Assembly: GCA_012842545.1 (NCBI GenBank)
Contig: DUSQ01000005.1
Coordinates: 1-9,250 of the forward strand
Length of the DNA: 9,250 nt
Source of the DNA: Coprothermobacter sp.
GTDB lineage: Bacteria > Coprothermobacterota > Coprothermobacteria > Coprothermobacterales > Coprothermobacteraceae
Reading direction: 5' to 3'
The stretch's first letter is position 1. Each line of letters starts with the position of its first letter. Under the pieces are notes generated by a model. It had not been told where the DNA came from, searched no databases, and worked only from the letters and a program-made list of their open reading frames with translations. This document shows positions 1-5,837 of this stretch, piece after piece. Both the position numbers and the translations under genes were made by a program.

Positions 1-82
1 CCGTCGCTTATGTTGAGGTGTAAACCTATGTAAACCATTGTTTTTGACCCACGCTTTCTTATCGTCTGGTACGGTACTCTAC

Positions 83-88
83 TATAAT
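83..88 (+). promoter_or_regulatory. Candidate -10 box (TATAAT) for the first gene
   Basis: A perfect TATAAT lies at 83-88. No good -35 sits 16-18 bases upstream (best is TTATCG at 59-64); a TTGACC at 44-49 is too far away, with a 33-base spacer. Transcription would start near 95, which is the A of an in-frame ATG, so the mRNA may have no leader. Confidence 0.45.
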
Positions 89-94
89 ATGATT

Positions 95-730
95 ATGAAC
101 TATTGGCCTTCATTGTATGCTTTCGTTAGAAACAGAAGAGAGAGTGAGGATTTAATACTCGCTGATATGTTGTTCCTTTTGGAGAATGGTACGTTCACAC
201 TTGAACACGTGGATGCTCAACTGTCATTGGTTCGAAAAAGCAACGAATCTGTCGGGCATCCAGTATTCGACATGATCGGATCGTCGGCAACTGCGGGAGA
301 TTTAGCAGATTTCGCATTTTCCTTACGTGAGAAATTCTTCTTATGGGTCATCAAAAGCAGTGAGCCTTATGTCAGGTGGGATATTGAGAATGTGCTTAAC
401 AATTTAAGTCTGTGGATGTGGGTCATAAGTCTGCTGGGTTGGGTGCCCTTTTACTTCTTCCATGCAACTTCCGTTCTTTGGTTGTGGTTTTTCTTACCCA
501 CTTTTGCTTTGATAATCTCGGTGGTTAAAGCCCCTTTAACTGCTGATGGTCGGACCTTGCTAAGGGACGGTAACAGAAACAGCGCAGTTTCTTTTAGAGT
601 CGCCCGTAATGGCTTGAATGGACTCAAAGGAACGGATACCGATCTTATCCAATTCGCAAAGTTATTCAAAACTTTATACAGAGGAAGATCGGTAAGACCT
701 GAGAAGAAAGAGAAAAGGCCAACAATATAG
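95..730 (+). CDS. Hypothetical two-helix membrane protein
   Basis: I do not recognise this protein. From the ATG at 95 it has 211 residues; an ATG at 89 is also possible, and the frame stays open up to a TTG at 38. The first 100 residues are soluble and look helical. A tryptophan- and phenylalanine-rich hydrophobic hairpin follows, with two membrane segments at about 104-122 and 126-144 separated by a very short loop, then a basic tail ending in a Lys/Arg-rich stretch (KKEKRP). The pattern of helical domain plus membrane hairpin is loosely like half of a GspF/TadC-type secretion platform, but no motif confirms this. No Shine-Dalgarno precedes either ATG, and the TATAAT at 83-88 abuts them, which suggests leaderless translation. 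It is followed by a separate promoter, so it is probably not co-transcribed only with the dehydrogenase genes. Confidence 0.6.
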   Translation: MNYWPSLYAFVRNRRESEDLILADMLFLLENGTFTLEHVDAQLSLVRKSNESVGHPVFDMIGSSATAGDLADFAFSLREKFFLWVIKSSEPYVRWDIENVLNNLSLWMWVISLLGWVPFYFFHATSVLWLWFFLPTFALIISVVKAPLTADGRTLLRDGNRNSAVSFRVARNGLNGLKGTDTDLIQFAKLFKTLYRGRSVRPEKKEKRPTI

Positions 731-761
731 TTTTTAAAAGGTGTATTTTATTGCATCCCGG

Positions 762-770
762 TGCTATAAT
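762..770 (+). promoter_or_regulatory. Extended -10 promoter of the E2/AcoX/LplA operon
   Basis: TGCTATAAT (TG at 762-763, TATAAT at 765-770) is an extended -10 element. The -35 region at about 742-747 is a poor match. The predicted start of transcription is near 777, giving a leader of about 50 bases before the E2 start. Confidence 0.6.
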
Positions 771-827
771 GTCCATACGCATTCTATAGTAGTGGTGTTT
801 AATGAACCAACAGGGGAGGGATGCTTC

Positions 828-1613
828 ATGATGGACTTAAAAGCCATTGCAGATCAATATGACATCGACCTTCAACAGCTTGAGCAGGAAAAGGGTCAAA
901 TTAGCTTGGAAGTTCTTCAAGCATATATTGTTGATCACTTTTACCCAAAGCTTAAAAAGGAGGAAAAAATCACAGGTTTTAGAAGGATTATCTCCGAAAG
1001 GTTATCAGAGAGTTACAGAAATGCTGTTCATGTGACGATTAATATGGATGTTGATCCGACAAATCTGCTTGTCTTGAAGGAGAGAACCTCAGGTAATCCT
1101 AGCCTCACTGTAATCATGCTGAAACTGATTGCTTACTCACTCAGGGACTTTCCGAACCTAAACGCAACACTGGAGGGTGATGTGCTAAAGATCTATGACT
1201 CCATAAACATTTGTGTGGCAGTGGATGCCTCTTATGGACTTGTTACACCTGTTATTAGGGATGTTGATAAAAAGAGCATTACACAGCTCATAACGGAATA
1301 CGAAGACATAGTCTCGCGAGCAAGAGCAGGCCAACTAAAGGAAAAAGACTTCGTGGGAGGAACGTTTACAGTAACTAACATGGGGATGTTAGGTGTAGAT
1401 TCATTCACGCCAGTGATCAATCCACCTCAAGTAGCGATTCTCGGAGTAAACAGGATTCGAGATGTGATCGTGCTTGAGAGGGGTGAAGTGCGTCCTGGTA
1501 AGAGTATGACACTTTCATTAAGCGTCGATCACAGAGTTGTAGATGGTGCTCCAGGAGCTCGTTTTTTGCAGAAGGTCAAAGAGAATTTTGAGAGCACAAG
1601 TGCACTAGACTAG
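828..1613 (+). CDS. E2 dihydrolipoyl acyltransferase catalytic core without lipoyl domain
   Basis: This is the acyltransferase of a 2-oxoacid/acetoin dehydrogenase complex, moving the acyl group from lipoyl-lysine to coenzyme A in the cytoplasm. The product has 261 residues, against roughly 370-550 for ordinary E2 proteins. Residues 4-33 resemble a degenerate peripheral-subunit-binding domain (IADQYDIDL...QISLEVLQAYI) but lack its usual Gly-Thr-Gly loop. The catalytic domain follows from about residue 47, with the active-site motif DHRVVDG at 234-240 (His235, Asp239). There is no lipoyl domain; a free one is encoded at 3421-3648. The start at 828 is set by AGGGGAGGG at 812-820; the upstream in-frame GTG at 741 would lie before the promoter. 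It is first in an operon with acoX and lplA. AcoC-like by context; a substrate other than acetoin is possible. Confidence 0.9.
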   Translation: MMDLKAIADQYDIDLQQLEQEKGQISLEVLQAYIVDHFYPKLKKEEKITGFRRIISERLSESYRNAVHVTINMDVDPTNLLVLKERTSGNPSLTVIMLKLIAYSLRDFPNLNATLEGDVLKIYDSINICVAVDASYGLVTPVIRDVDKKSITQLITEYEDIVSRARAGQLKEKDFVGGTFTVTNMGMLGVDSFTPVINPPQVAILGVNRIRDVIVLERGEVRPGKSMTLSLSVDHRVVDGAPGARFLQKVKENFESTSALD

Positions 1614-1678
1614 CTGGAGCTCTTTAAATAAAGATGGCTTTGTTTTCTTATTACGCTTGAAAGGAGTTCTTGTCAATT

Positions 1679-2671
1679 ATGAAAAGACATTCCATTGGAA
1701 TCATTGCCAATCCTCAGTCTGGAAGAGATATAAGGAGATTAGTTGCGCATGCTTCTGTCTTCGATAACGAAGAAAAAGTTAATATTGTCGAAAGATTGTT
1801 GGCAACATGGAACACAATGGGACTTGATTCTGTCCTGTTTATGCCTGATTCTTACAATATCGTATACAGAGCCGCAGAACGCATTAGAAAGCTGGGAATC
1901 GAGCTAAAGCAGCTGGACATGAAACCGATTTTTACAGACTCTGATACGCAAAAGGCAGCTTCACTAATGCAAGATAATGTTGACGCCATTGTTGTCATAG
2001 GAGGTGATGGAACAAACAGAGCAGCAGTCAAAGGTTTGGAGCCCAAGGATTCTACTCCCATCGTGAGTATATCTACAGGAACAAATAACGTTTTTCCTAG
2101 TATGGTAGAGGCAACTGTTGCTGGCCTGGCAGCTTGGGTTCTCACCTCCGAAGAAATAAATCAAACGCTAATCACGAATCAGGAGAAGTTTTTGAAGCTT
2201 TCTTGGGAAGGTGGCGAAGACTTAGCACTAATTGATGTGGCATTTACTAAGGAACGTTTTGTGGGTTCAAGAGCCGTATGGGACCCTAAATCTATAAGCG
2301 CCGTATTTTGTTCCAGAGCACGGCCGGAGAATGTTGGGTTCTCGTCGTTACTTGGCTTTCTGCACCCATCGAGCCAGTATGATCCGTATGGTTCCTATGC
2401 CATATTAGATTCTCCTGGCGATTGTGTATGGTTTCCTATGGCGCCAGGGAAAATTGAGCGAGTTGAAGTAAAGGAACATGGTCTGCTTCGTAAAGACGAG
2501 CCTTTCATACTTAGTCTTGACGACGGGACAATTGCTTTGGATGGTGAAAGAGAAATAGAAGTATTTCGTCGAACAGAGTTTTCCGTGGAGCTTTCCTGCG
2601 AAGGTCCCCTCACAGTTGATATACCTAAAGCTTTAGAAATGGGTGCTCAGAAAGGATTGTTCAGGCCATAA
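1679..2671 (+). CDS. acoX: AcoX-type NAD-kinase-like protein of acetoin dehydrogenase clusters
   Basis: This 330-residue protein belongs to the ATP-NAD kinase-like AcoX family, repeatedly found beside acetoin dehydrogenase genes; its biochemical role there is not settled. Visible marks are an N-terminal IGIIANPQSGRDIRRLV segment typical of AcoX, the nucleotide-binding GGDGTN at about 108-113, and STGTNN at about 132-137. The C-terminal half is beta-rich, as in the diacylglycerol/NAD kinase fold. The ATG at 1679 is preferred because it starts the family-typical MKRHSIGIIANP. AAGGAG at 1661-1666 is 12 bases upstream, rather far, while an alternative TTG at 1670 is only 3 bases from it. It lies 65 bases after the E2 gene and 6 bases before lplA, so all three are likely co-transcribed. 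This gene is the main reason to call the complex acetoin-type. Confidence 0.88.
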   Translation: MKRHSIGIIANPQSGRDIRRLVAHASVFDNEEKVNIVERLLATWNTMGLDSVLFMPDSYNIVYRAAERIRKLGIELKQLDMKPIFTDSDTQKAASLMQDNVDAIVVIGGDGTNRAAVKGLEPKDSTPIVSISTGTNNVFPSMVEATVAGLAAWVLTSEEINQTLITNQEKFLKLSWEGGEDLALIDVAFTKERFVGSRAVWDPKSISAVFCSRARPENVGFSSLLGFLHPSSQYDPYGSYAILDSPGDCVWFPMAPGKIERVEVKEHGLLRKDEPFILSLDDGTIALDGEREIEVFRRTEFSVELSCEGPLTVDIPKALEMGAQKGLFRP

Positions 2672-2677
2672 GCTGTC

Positions 2678-3367
2678 ATGGGTGCCCTGAGAATACTAAA
2701 GAATGATTCAACTGATCCGTTTGTTAACCTTGAAGTGGAAGAGCAGATCTTATGCTGTGAACAATCAAGCGATGTATTACTTATGTTATGGCGGAACGAA
2801 CCTTGTGTGGTTCTGGGCAAATTCCAAAATCCATGCTATGAAGTTAATGAGGATTACGTACATGCAGAAAATATACCCGTAGTCAGGAGGTTCACTGGTG
2901 GTGGAACAGTGTACCATGACTTGGGTAATCTCAATATTACATTGTGTAAAGACAAGAACAATGTCCTCTTTTCTCATTACATTCTAGAAGAAGCAAAGGG
3001 TATTGCGAATATAGTGGCAGAAGCAGTCAGAAAACTGACCAAAGCTTCTGTGCTCGTAGACGACAGAGCCAGCGTTTTTGTTGAGGATAGGAAGATATCG
3101 GGCTCTAGCACAGCGGTTGCAAAACATAAGTTTTTCTATCACTCAACGCTACTTGTCAGCACAGACCTACTCAGGCTTAAAAAGAGTCTGAAATGGGAAG
3201 AAGAATATCCTCAGGGTGAGCATAGTTTTGTTAAAAGCAAAAGATCTCCAGTGGCGAACTTGTCAGACTATGCACCAAACATCACGTTAGACATAGTCAA
3301 AGAAAAAATAATCAATGAATTCATTCATACTCTACCTGTGGAAGAAATCTTATTCGTACAAGTATAA
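2678..3367 (+). CDS. lplA: Lipoate-protein ligase, short form without C-terminal domain
   Basis: The enzyme activates free lipoate with ATP and attaches it to the lysine of lipoyl domains. In the 229-residue product the family signature RRFTGGGTVYHDLGNLN is at 70-86, and the substrate-lysine segment RKISGSS is at 138-144 (Lys139), followed by a degenerate HHGTLL-like strand (YHSTLLV). E. coli LplA is about 338 residues; the accessory C-terminal domain is missing here, as in two-part ligases (Thermoplasma LplA/LplB) or lipoyl/octanoyl transferases. It may therefore need a separate partner, or act as a transferase. The ATG at 2678 is 6 bases after the acoX stop, with no clear Shine-Dalgarno, so translational coupling is likely. 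The likely substrate is the free lipoyl domain encoded convergently at 3421-3648. Its last codons form part of the terminator palindrome. Confidence 0.87.
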   Translation: MGALRILKNDSTDPFVNLEVEEQILCCEQSSDVLLMLWRNEPCVVLGKFQNPCYEVNEDYVHAENIPVVRRFTGGGTVYHDLGNLNITLCKDKNNVLFSHYILEEAKGIANIVAEAVRKLTKASVLVDDRASVFVEDRKISGSSTAVAKHKFFYHSTLLVSTDLLRLKKSLKWEEEYPQGEHSFVKSKRSPVANLSDYAPNITLDIVKEKIINEFIHTLPVEEILFVQV

Positions 3368-3403
3368 GAGGGGGCCGATACTAAGCCCCCTCTTATACTT
3401 GTA
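3357..3403. terminator. Bidirectional terminator, 19-bp perfect palindrome
   Basis: The arms at 3357-3375 and 3385-3403 are perfect 19-base inverted repeats around a 9-base loop, with a GC core (GAGGGGGC/GCCCCCTC) flanked by A/T-rich ends. The lplA stop codon lies inside the left arm. It sits between two convergent operons. U-rich tails are modest on both sides (TCTTATACTT read either way), so it probably works in both directions. Confidence 0.85.
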
Positions 3404-3420
3404 ATGTTTGCGATAAACTA

Positions 3421-3648
3421 CTATTCTACATATCCAATGATTTCTCCTTGGCGAATTTCCTCATTCTGATGTTTGGTAATTTTCAGCTTACCAGATGCAG
3501 GAGCTTGCACGTGAAGTGTTGTCTTTTCAATCATAACCTCAGCTATTTCTTCTCCCTCTTTCACTTCGTCACCCTCGTTCTTGTACCATCTAACTACATA
3601 GCCAACCTTTTCTTCGGTACTAATAACGGGCACTTTTATTTCAGTCAT
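3421..3648 (-). CDS. Free-standing lipoyl domain protein (detached E2 arm)
   Basis: A single 75-residue lipoyl/biotinyl-type domain with no linker or further domain. It starts MTEIKVPVIS and carries the hairpin motif VMIEKTT with the likely lipoylated Lys42, followed by APASGKL. It lacks the biotin-type Met-Lys-Met motif, so lipoate is the expected cofactor. The protein would act as a mobile acyl carrier between E1 and the E2 core, in the way GcvH serves glycine cleavage. The ATG at 3648 is preceded by AGGGGGG at 3660-3654 with five spacer bases. It is the last gene of the E1 alpha-E1 beta operon, 10 bases after E1 beta. The nearby E2 lacks exactly this domain, and the nearby lplA encodes a ligase that could modify it. 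Confidence 0.9.
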   Translation of the reverse strand: MTEIKVPVISTEEKVGYVVRWYKNEGDEVKEGEEIAEVMIEKTTLHVQAPASGKLKITKHQNEEIRQGEIIGYVE

Positions 3649-3658
3649 CTTAACCCCC

Positions 3659-4660
3659 CTACATCATCTCTTTTACAAGTTTGACAATCTTTTCTTTTGA
3701 TGGCAATACGAACTTTTCCAGAGGCCTACTGTAGGGTAGTGGAACGTCAGGTACAGCTATTCTTCTTGGAGGTGCTTTAAGGCTAGATAAAGCGTTTTCT
3801 GCAACTAACGCAATTATCTCTCCAGTTAATCCATAACTGAGGTAGTCCTCGTCCACGACTAGTAACCTGCCTGTCTTAGCCACAGAGTTTAGGATGGTCT
3901 CCTTATCGAGTGGCACCAGTGTCCTAAGATCGATGACTTCAACATTTACTCCGTCCTTTTCCAATTCTTCTGCTGCCCACAAAGCTTCATAAACCATTCT
4001 GGAAGCTGTTACAACAGAAACATCATTTCCCTCTCGCACAATCTTCGCTTTGCCGAAGGGGATAGTGTAGGGCTCTTCTGGAACTTCAACAGCTGCTTCT
4101 TCGGGAGAAGGCATCCAGCCGAGTCCTTGGAGTCCTTTATGGAAGAAGTACATCACAGGATTGTCGTCTCTAATAGCTGAAATCATGAGTCCTTTGGCAT
4201 CATAGGAATTGGAAGGGACTACCACTTTCAATCCAGGAACATGAGCAAAGATGCCGTACAGTGTTTGTGAATGTTGAGCGGCATCGCTGTACCCGGCTCC
4301 TATGGCAGTCATGATCACCACTGGAACTTTGACATTCCCGTTGGACATGTAAGTTACTTTCGCAATATGATTGTAGATTTGATCCATGGTAACACCAAAG
4401 AAATCGACAAACATGAGTTCCACAATTGGTCTCATTCCTTTTGAAGCAGCACCCAGTGCACCTCCTATGAAGGCAGACTCACTGATTGGTGTGTCCTTCA
4501 CTCGATCTGGTCCAAATTTATCGAGAAGTCCAGTGGTAGCTCCAAAAATTCCGCCATAGGCTCCGATGTCTTCTCCCATTACAAACACTGAACTGTCACG
4601 TTCCATCTCCTGTGAAATTGCTTCTGCTATGGCCATGTACATGGGTAGTTTCCTCGCCAT
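3659..4660 (-). CDS. acoB: Acetoin/2-oxoacid dehydrogenase E1 beta subunit
   Basis: This is the beta subunit of the thiamine-diphosphate-dependent E1 heterotetramer that decarboxylates or cleaves the substrate and reductively acylates the lipoyl group. From ATG 4660 it has 333 residues, the usual length. MGEDIGAYGGIFGATTGL is at about 28-45, the PISE motif with the conserved catalytic glutamate at 58-61, and YSDAAQHSQ at 124-132, a form more typical of AcoB than of pyruvate dehydrogenase beta (which usually has GGHGPQHSQ). The C-terminal transketolase domain includes VIDLRTLVPLD. An in-frame GTG at 4669 falls inside the Shine-Dalgarno AGGGGGTGA (4674-4666), so ATG 4660, with a 5-base spacer, is the better start. 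The gene begins one base after the E1 alpha stop, implying coupled translation and equal subunit supply. Confidence 0.92.
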   Translation of the reverse strand: MARKLPMYMAIAEAISQEMERDSSVFVMGEDIGAYGGIFGATTGLLDKFGPDRVKDTPISESAFIGGALGAASKGMRPIVELMFVDFFGVTMDQIYNHIAKVTYMSNGNVKVPVVIMTAIGAGYSDAAQHSQTLYGIFAHVPGLKVVVPSNSYDAKGLMISAIRDDNPVMYFFHKGLQGLGWMPSPEEAAVEVPEEPYTIPFGKAKIVREGNDVSVVTASRMVYEALWAAEELEKDGVNVEVIDLRTLVPLDKETILNSVAKTGRLLVVDEDYLSYGLTGEIIALVAENALSSLKAPPRRIAVPDVPLPYSRPLEKFVLPSKEKIVKLVKEMM

Positions 4661-4661
4661 C

Positions 4662-5660
4662 TTAGTCACCCCCTATGAAAACATTTTCAAGAGCTTCCTG
4701 TGGTTCGGGGTACTCGCTTTGTCTGGCGTATTCTATAATCTCGTCAATCTCAGCGATGATATCGTTTTGCAGTTCTTTGAGTTCTTGCTCGCTTTGTAGA
4801 TTTCTACTGAGTATCTGATTTTCCAGGTACTTAACAGGATCATTGGCCATAGCCTGTTCGAGATCTTCTTTTGGTCTGTAAACCTGCGCATCACCTTCGA
4901 AGTGCCCCCTTAGTCTGTAAACCTTGACCTCAATTAGGCTCGGCCCTTCACCATTTCTTGCTCTTTCAACAGCCTCTTTTGCTACCTCGTAAACAGCCAC
5001 AACATCTTTGCCATCCACATACACTCCAGGAATGCCGTAGGCTTTAGCTCTCTCACTATTTCTTGAAAGAGACGTAGTTTTGTCTTTTGGAACGGATACG
5101 GCCCATGAGTTGTCCTCAATGACAAAAATCACAGGTAGTTTCCATAACGCAGCTAGATTAAGAGATTCGTGAAATGTGCCTTGGTTTGCAGCTCCTTCTC
5201 CACCAACTGCGACAGCGACGTAGTCAGCACCTTGCTGTCTTGCAGCAATTCCCACCCCTACTGCTTGAGGAAAACTTGCCCCGACTATGCCACTGCAGCT
5301 AAAATTGACCTTGGGGTCAAAAAGGTGCATGTGACCGCCTTTGCCCGCAGACAATCCAGTACGCTTGCCAAAAATCTCAGCTGTCATGGCTTTTAGATCT
5401 ACACCTTTGGCAATAGCAAAATGGTGGATTCTGTGAGTTCCTACTACCGCATCTTCTGGTTTTAGATGAACACAGACACCCACAGCAGAGGATTCTTGGC
5501 CACTGGAAAGATGCAGTTCACCTGGGATGGGACCAGCAGAGATGTCAAAGATGGGGGATTTCCCTTCATAGTAGATCTTTCCCAATGTTTCCTCGTAGTA
5601 GCGGATTTTAAACATGGTTTTGTACAGAGAAAGTAGTGTCTGTTCAGAAATGTCCGGCAT
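4662..5660 (-). CDS. acoA: Acetoin/2-oxoacid dehydrogenase E1 alpha subunit
   Basis: The alpha subunit of E1 binds thiamine diphosphate and Mg2+. It has 332 residues, normal for AcoA/PdhA. Family marks in order: YYEETLGKIYYEGK at 21-34, GELHLSSGQE at 47-56, THRIHHFAIAKG at 75-86, GKGGHMHLFD at 106-115, the thiamine-diphosphate motif GGEGAANQG at 153-161 with its distal Asn184, and GHFEGDAQVYR at 252-262, an AcoA-like ending. Two oddities: the usual GDG motif reads GEG (Glu155 for the metal-ligand Asp), and His110 stands where GGSMH is common. The start at 5660 is fixed by AGGAGGTGG at 5675-5667, six bases away. It is first in the - strand operon with E1 beta and the lipoyl protein. Acetoin is the favoured substrate because of AcoX and AcoB-like features; pyruvate or a branched-chain oxoacid cannot be excluded. 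Confidence 0.92.
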   Translation of the reverse strand: MPDISEQTLLSLYKTMFKIRYYEETLGKIYYEGKSPIFDISAGPIPGELHLSSGQESSAVGVCVHLKPEDAVVGTHRIHHFAIAKGVDLKAMTAEIFGKRTGLSAGKGGHMHLFDPKVNFSCSGIVGASFPQAVGVGIAARQQGADYVAVAVGGEGAANQGTFHESLNLAALWKLPVIFVIEDNSWAVSVPKDKTTSLSRNSERAKAYGIPGVYVDGKDVVAVYEVAKEAVERARNGEGPSLIEVKVYRLRGHFEGDAQVYRPKEDLEQAMANDPVKYLENQILSRNLQSEQELKELQNDIIAEIDEIIEYARQSEYPEPQEALENVFIGGD

Positions 5661-5682
5661 GCATTACCACCTCCTATGGAAA

Positions 5683-5691
5683 ATGATAGCA
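5683..5691 (-). promoter_or_regulatory. Candidate extended -10 promoter of the E1 operon
   Basis: On the - strand TGCTATCAT (TGC 5691-5689, TATCAT 5688-5683) is an extended -10-like element close to E1 alpha. Transcription would start near 5677, leaving a leader of only about 17 bases that begins with the Shine-Dalgarno. Confidence 0.4.
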
Positions 5692-5714
5692 CAAAGTTAA
5701 AGAAAGAAGGCATA

Positions 5715-5742
5715 ATTATCCTTGCGCACTAGAAACATTCAA
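5715..5742 (-). promoter_or_regulatory. Alternative promoter of the E1 operon
   Basis: TTGAAT (5742-5737) and GATAAT (5720-5715), read on the - strand, are 16 bases apart and make a plausible second housekeeping promoter for E1 alpha, with a longer leader of about 48 bases. Confidence 0.4.
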
Positions 5743-5753
5743 AATACGGAAGA

Positions 5754-5774
5754 TTGTCACTAAAGGTGTGATAA
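5754..5774. promoter_or_regulatory. Operator-like inverted repeat in the divergent region
   Basis: TTGTCAC (5754-5760) and GTGATAA (5768-5774) form a 7-bp inverted repeat with one mismatch and a 7-base spacer. It covers the expected -35 region of the PTS promoter, where no -35 box is visible, and lies just upstream of the E1 alpha promoters. It could bind a repressor or an activator of either unit; no specific regulator is recognised. Confidence 0.3.
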
Positions 5775-5783
5775 GGTTCAGTG

Positions 5784-5789
5784 TATAAT
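5784..5789 (+). promoter_or_regulatory. -10 box of the PTS operon
   Basis: A perfect TATAAT at 5784-5789 lies 48 bases before the IIC start. The hexamer 17 bases upstream (TAAAGG) is not a -35 match, so this promoter may depend on an activator. Confidence 0.5.
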
Positions 5790-5797
5790 GTTCCTAA

Positions 5798-5811
5798 CCA
5801 GCTCTTGCTGG
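5798..5811 (+). other. Small hairpin at the 5' end of the PTS leader
   Basis: CCAGC-TCTT-GCTGG forms a 5-bp perfect stem with a four-base loop. It would lie within the first few bases of the predicted transcript (start near 5796), ten bases before the IIC Shine-Dalgarno. It might stabilise the 5' end; it is too small and unlike known riboswitches to say more. Confidence 0.3.
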
Positions 5812-5837
5812 AAAATCAACGAGGAGGAGGTCGTTCA

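Noticed and set aside
1..33. End of an upstream + strand gene
   Set aside because: The frame is open to a TAA at 31-33, but ten codons are too few to support a call.
44..88. TTGACC as the -35 for TATAAT at 83-88
   Set aside because: The spacer would be 33 bases, about twice the workable length.
95..730. GspF/TadC-type secretion protein
   Set aside because: The helical domain plus membrane hairpin is suggestive, but no family motif is visible and only one hairpin is present.
764..789. Inverted repeat CTATAATG / CATTCTATAG around the E2 transcription start
   Set aside because: The arms pair only with a two-base bulge and are A/T-rich, so it could easily be chance.
3421..3648. Biotin carrier protein
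   Set aside because: The modified lysine is in an IEKTT context; the Met-Lys-Met signature of biotin carriers is absent and the neighbours are E1 subunits.
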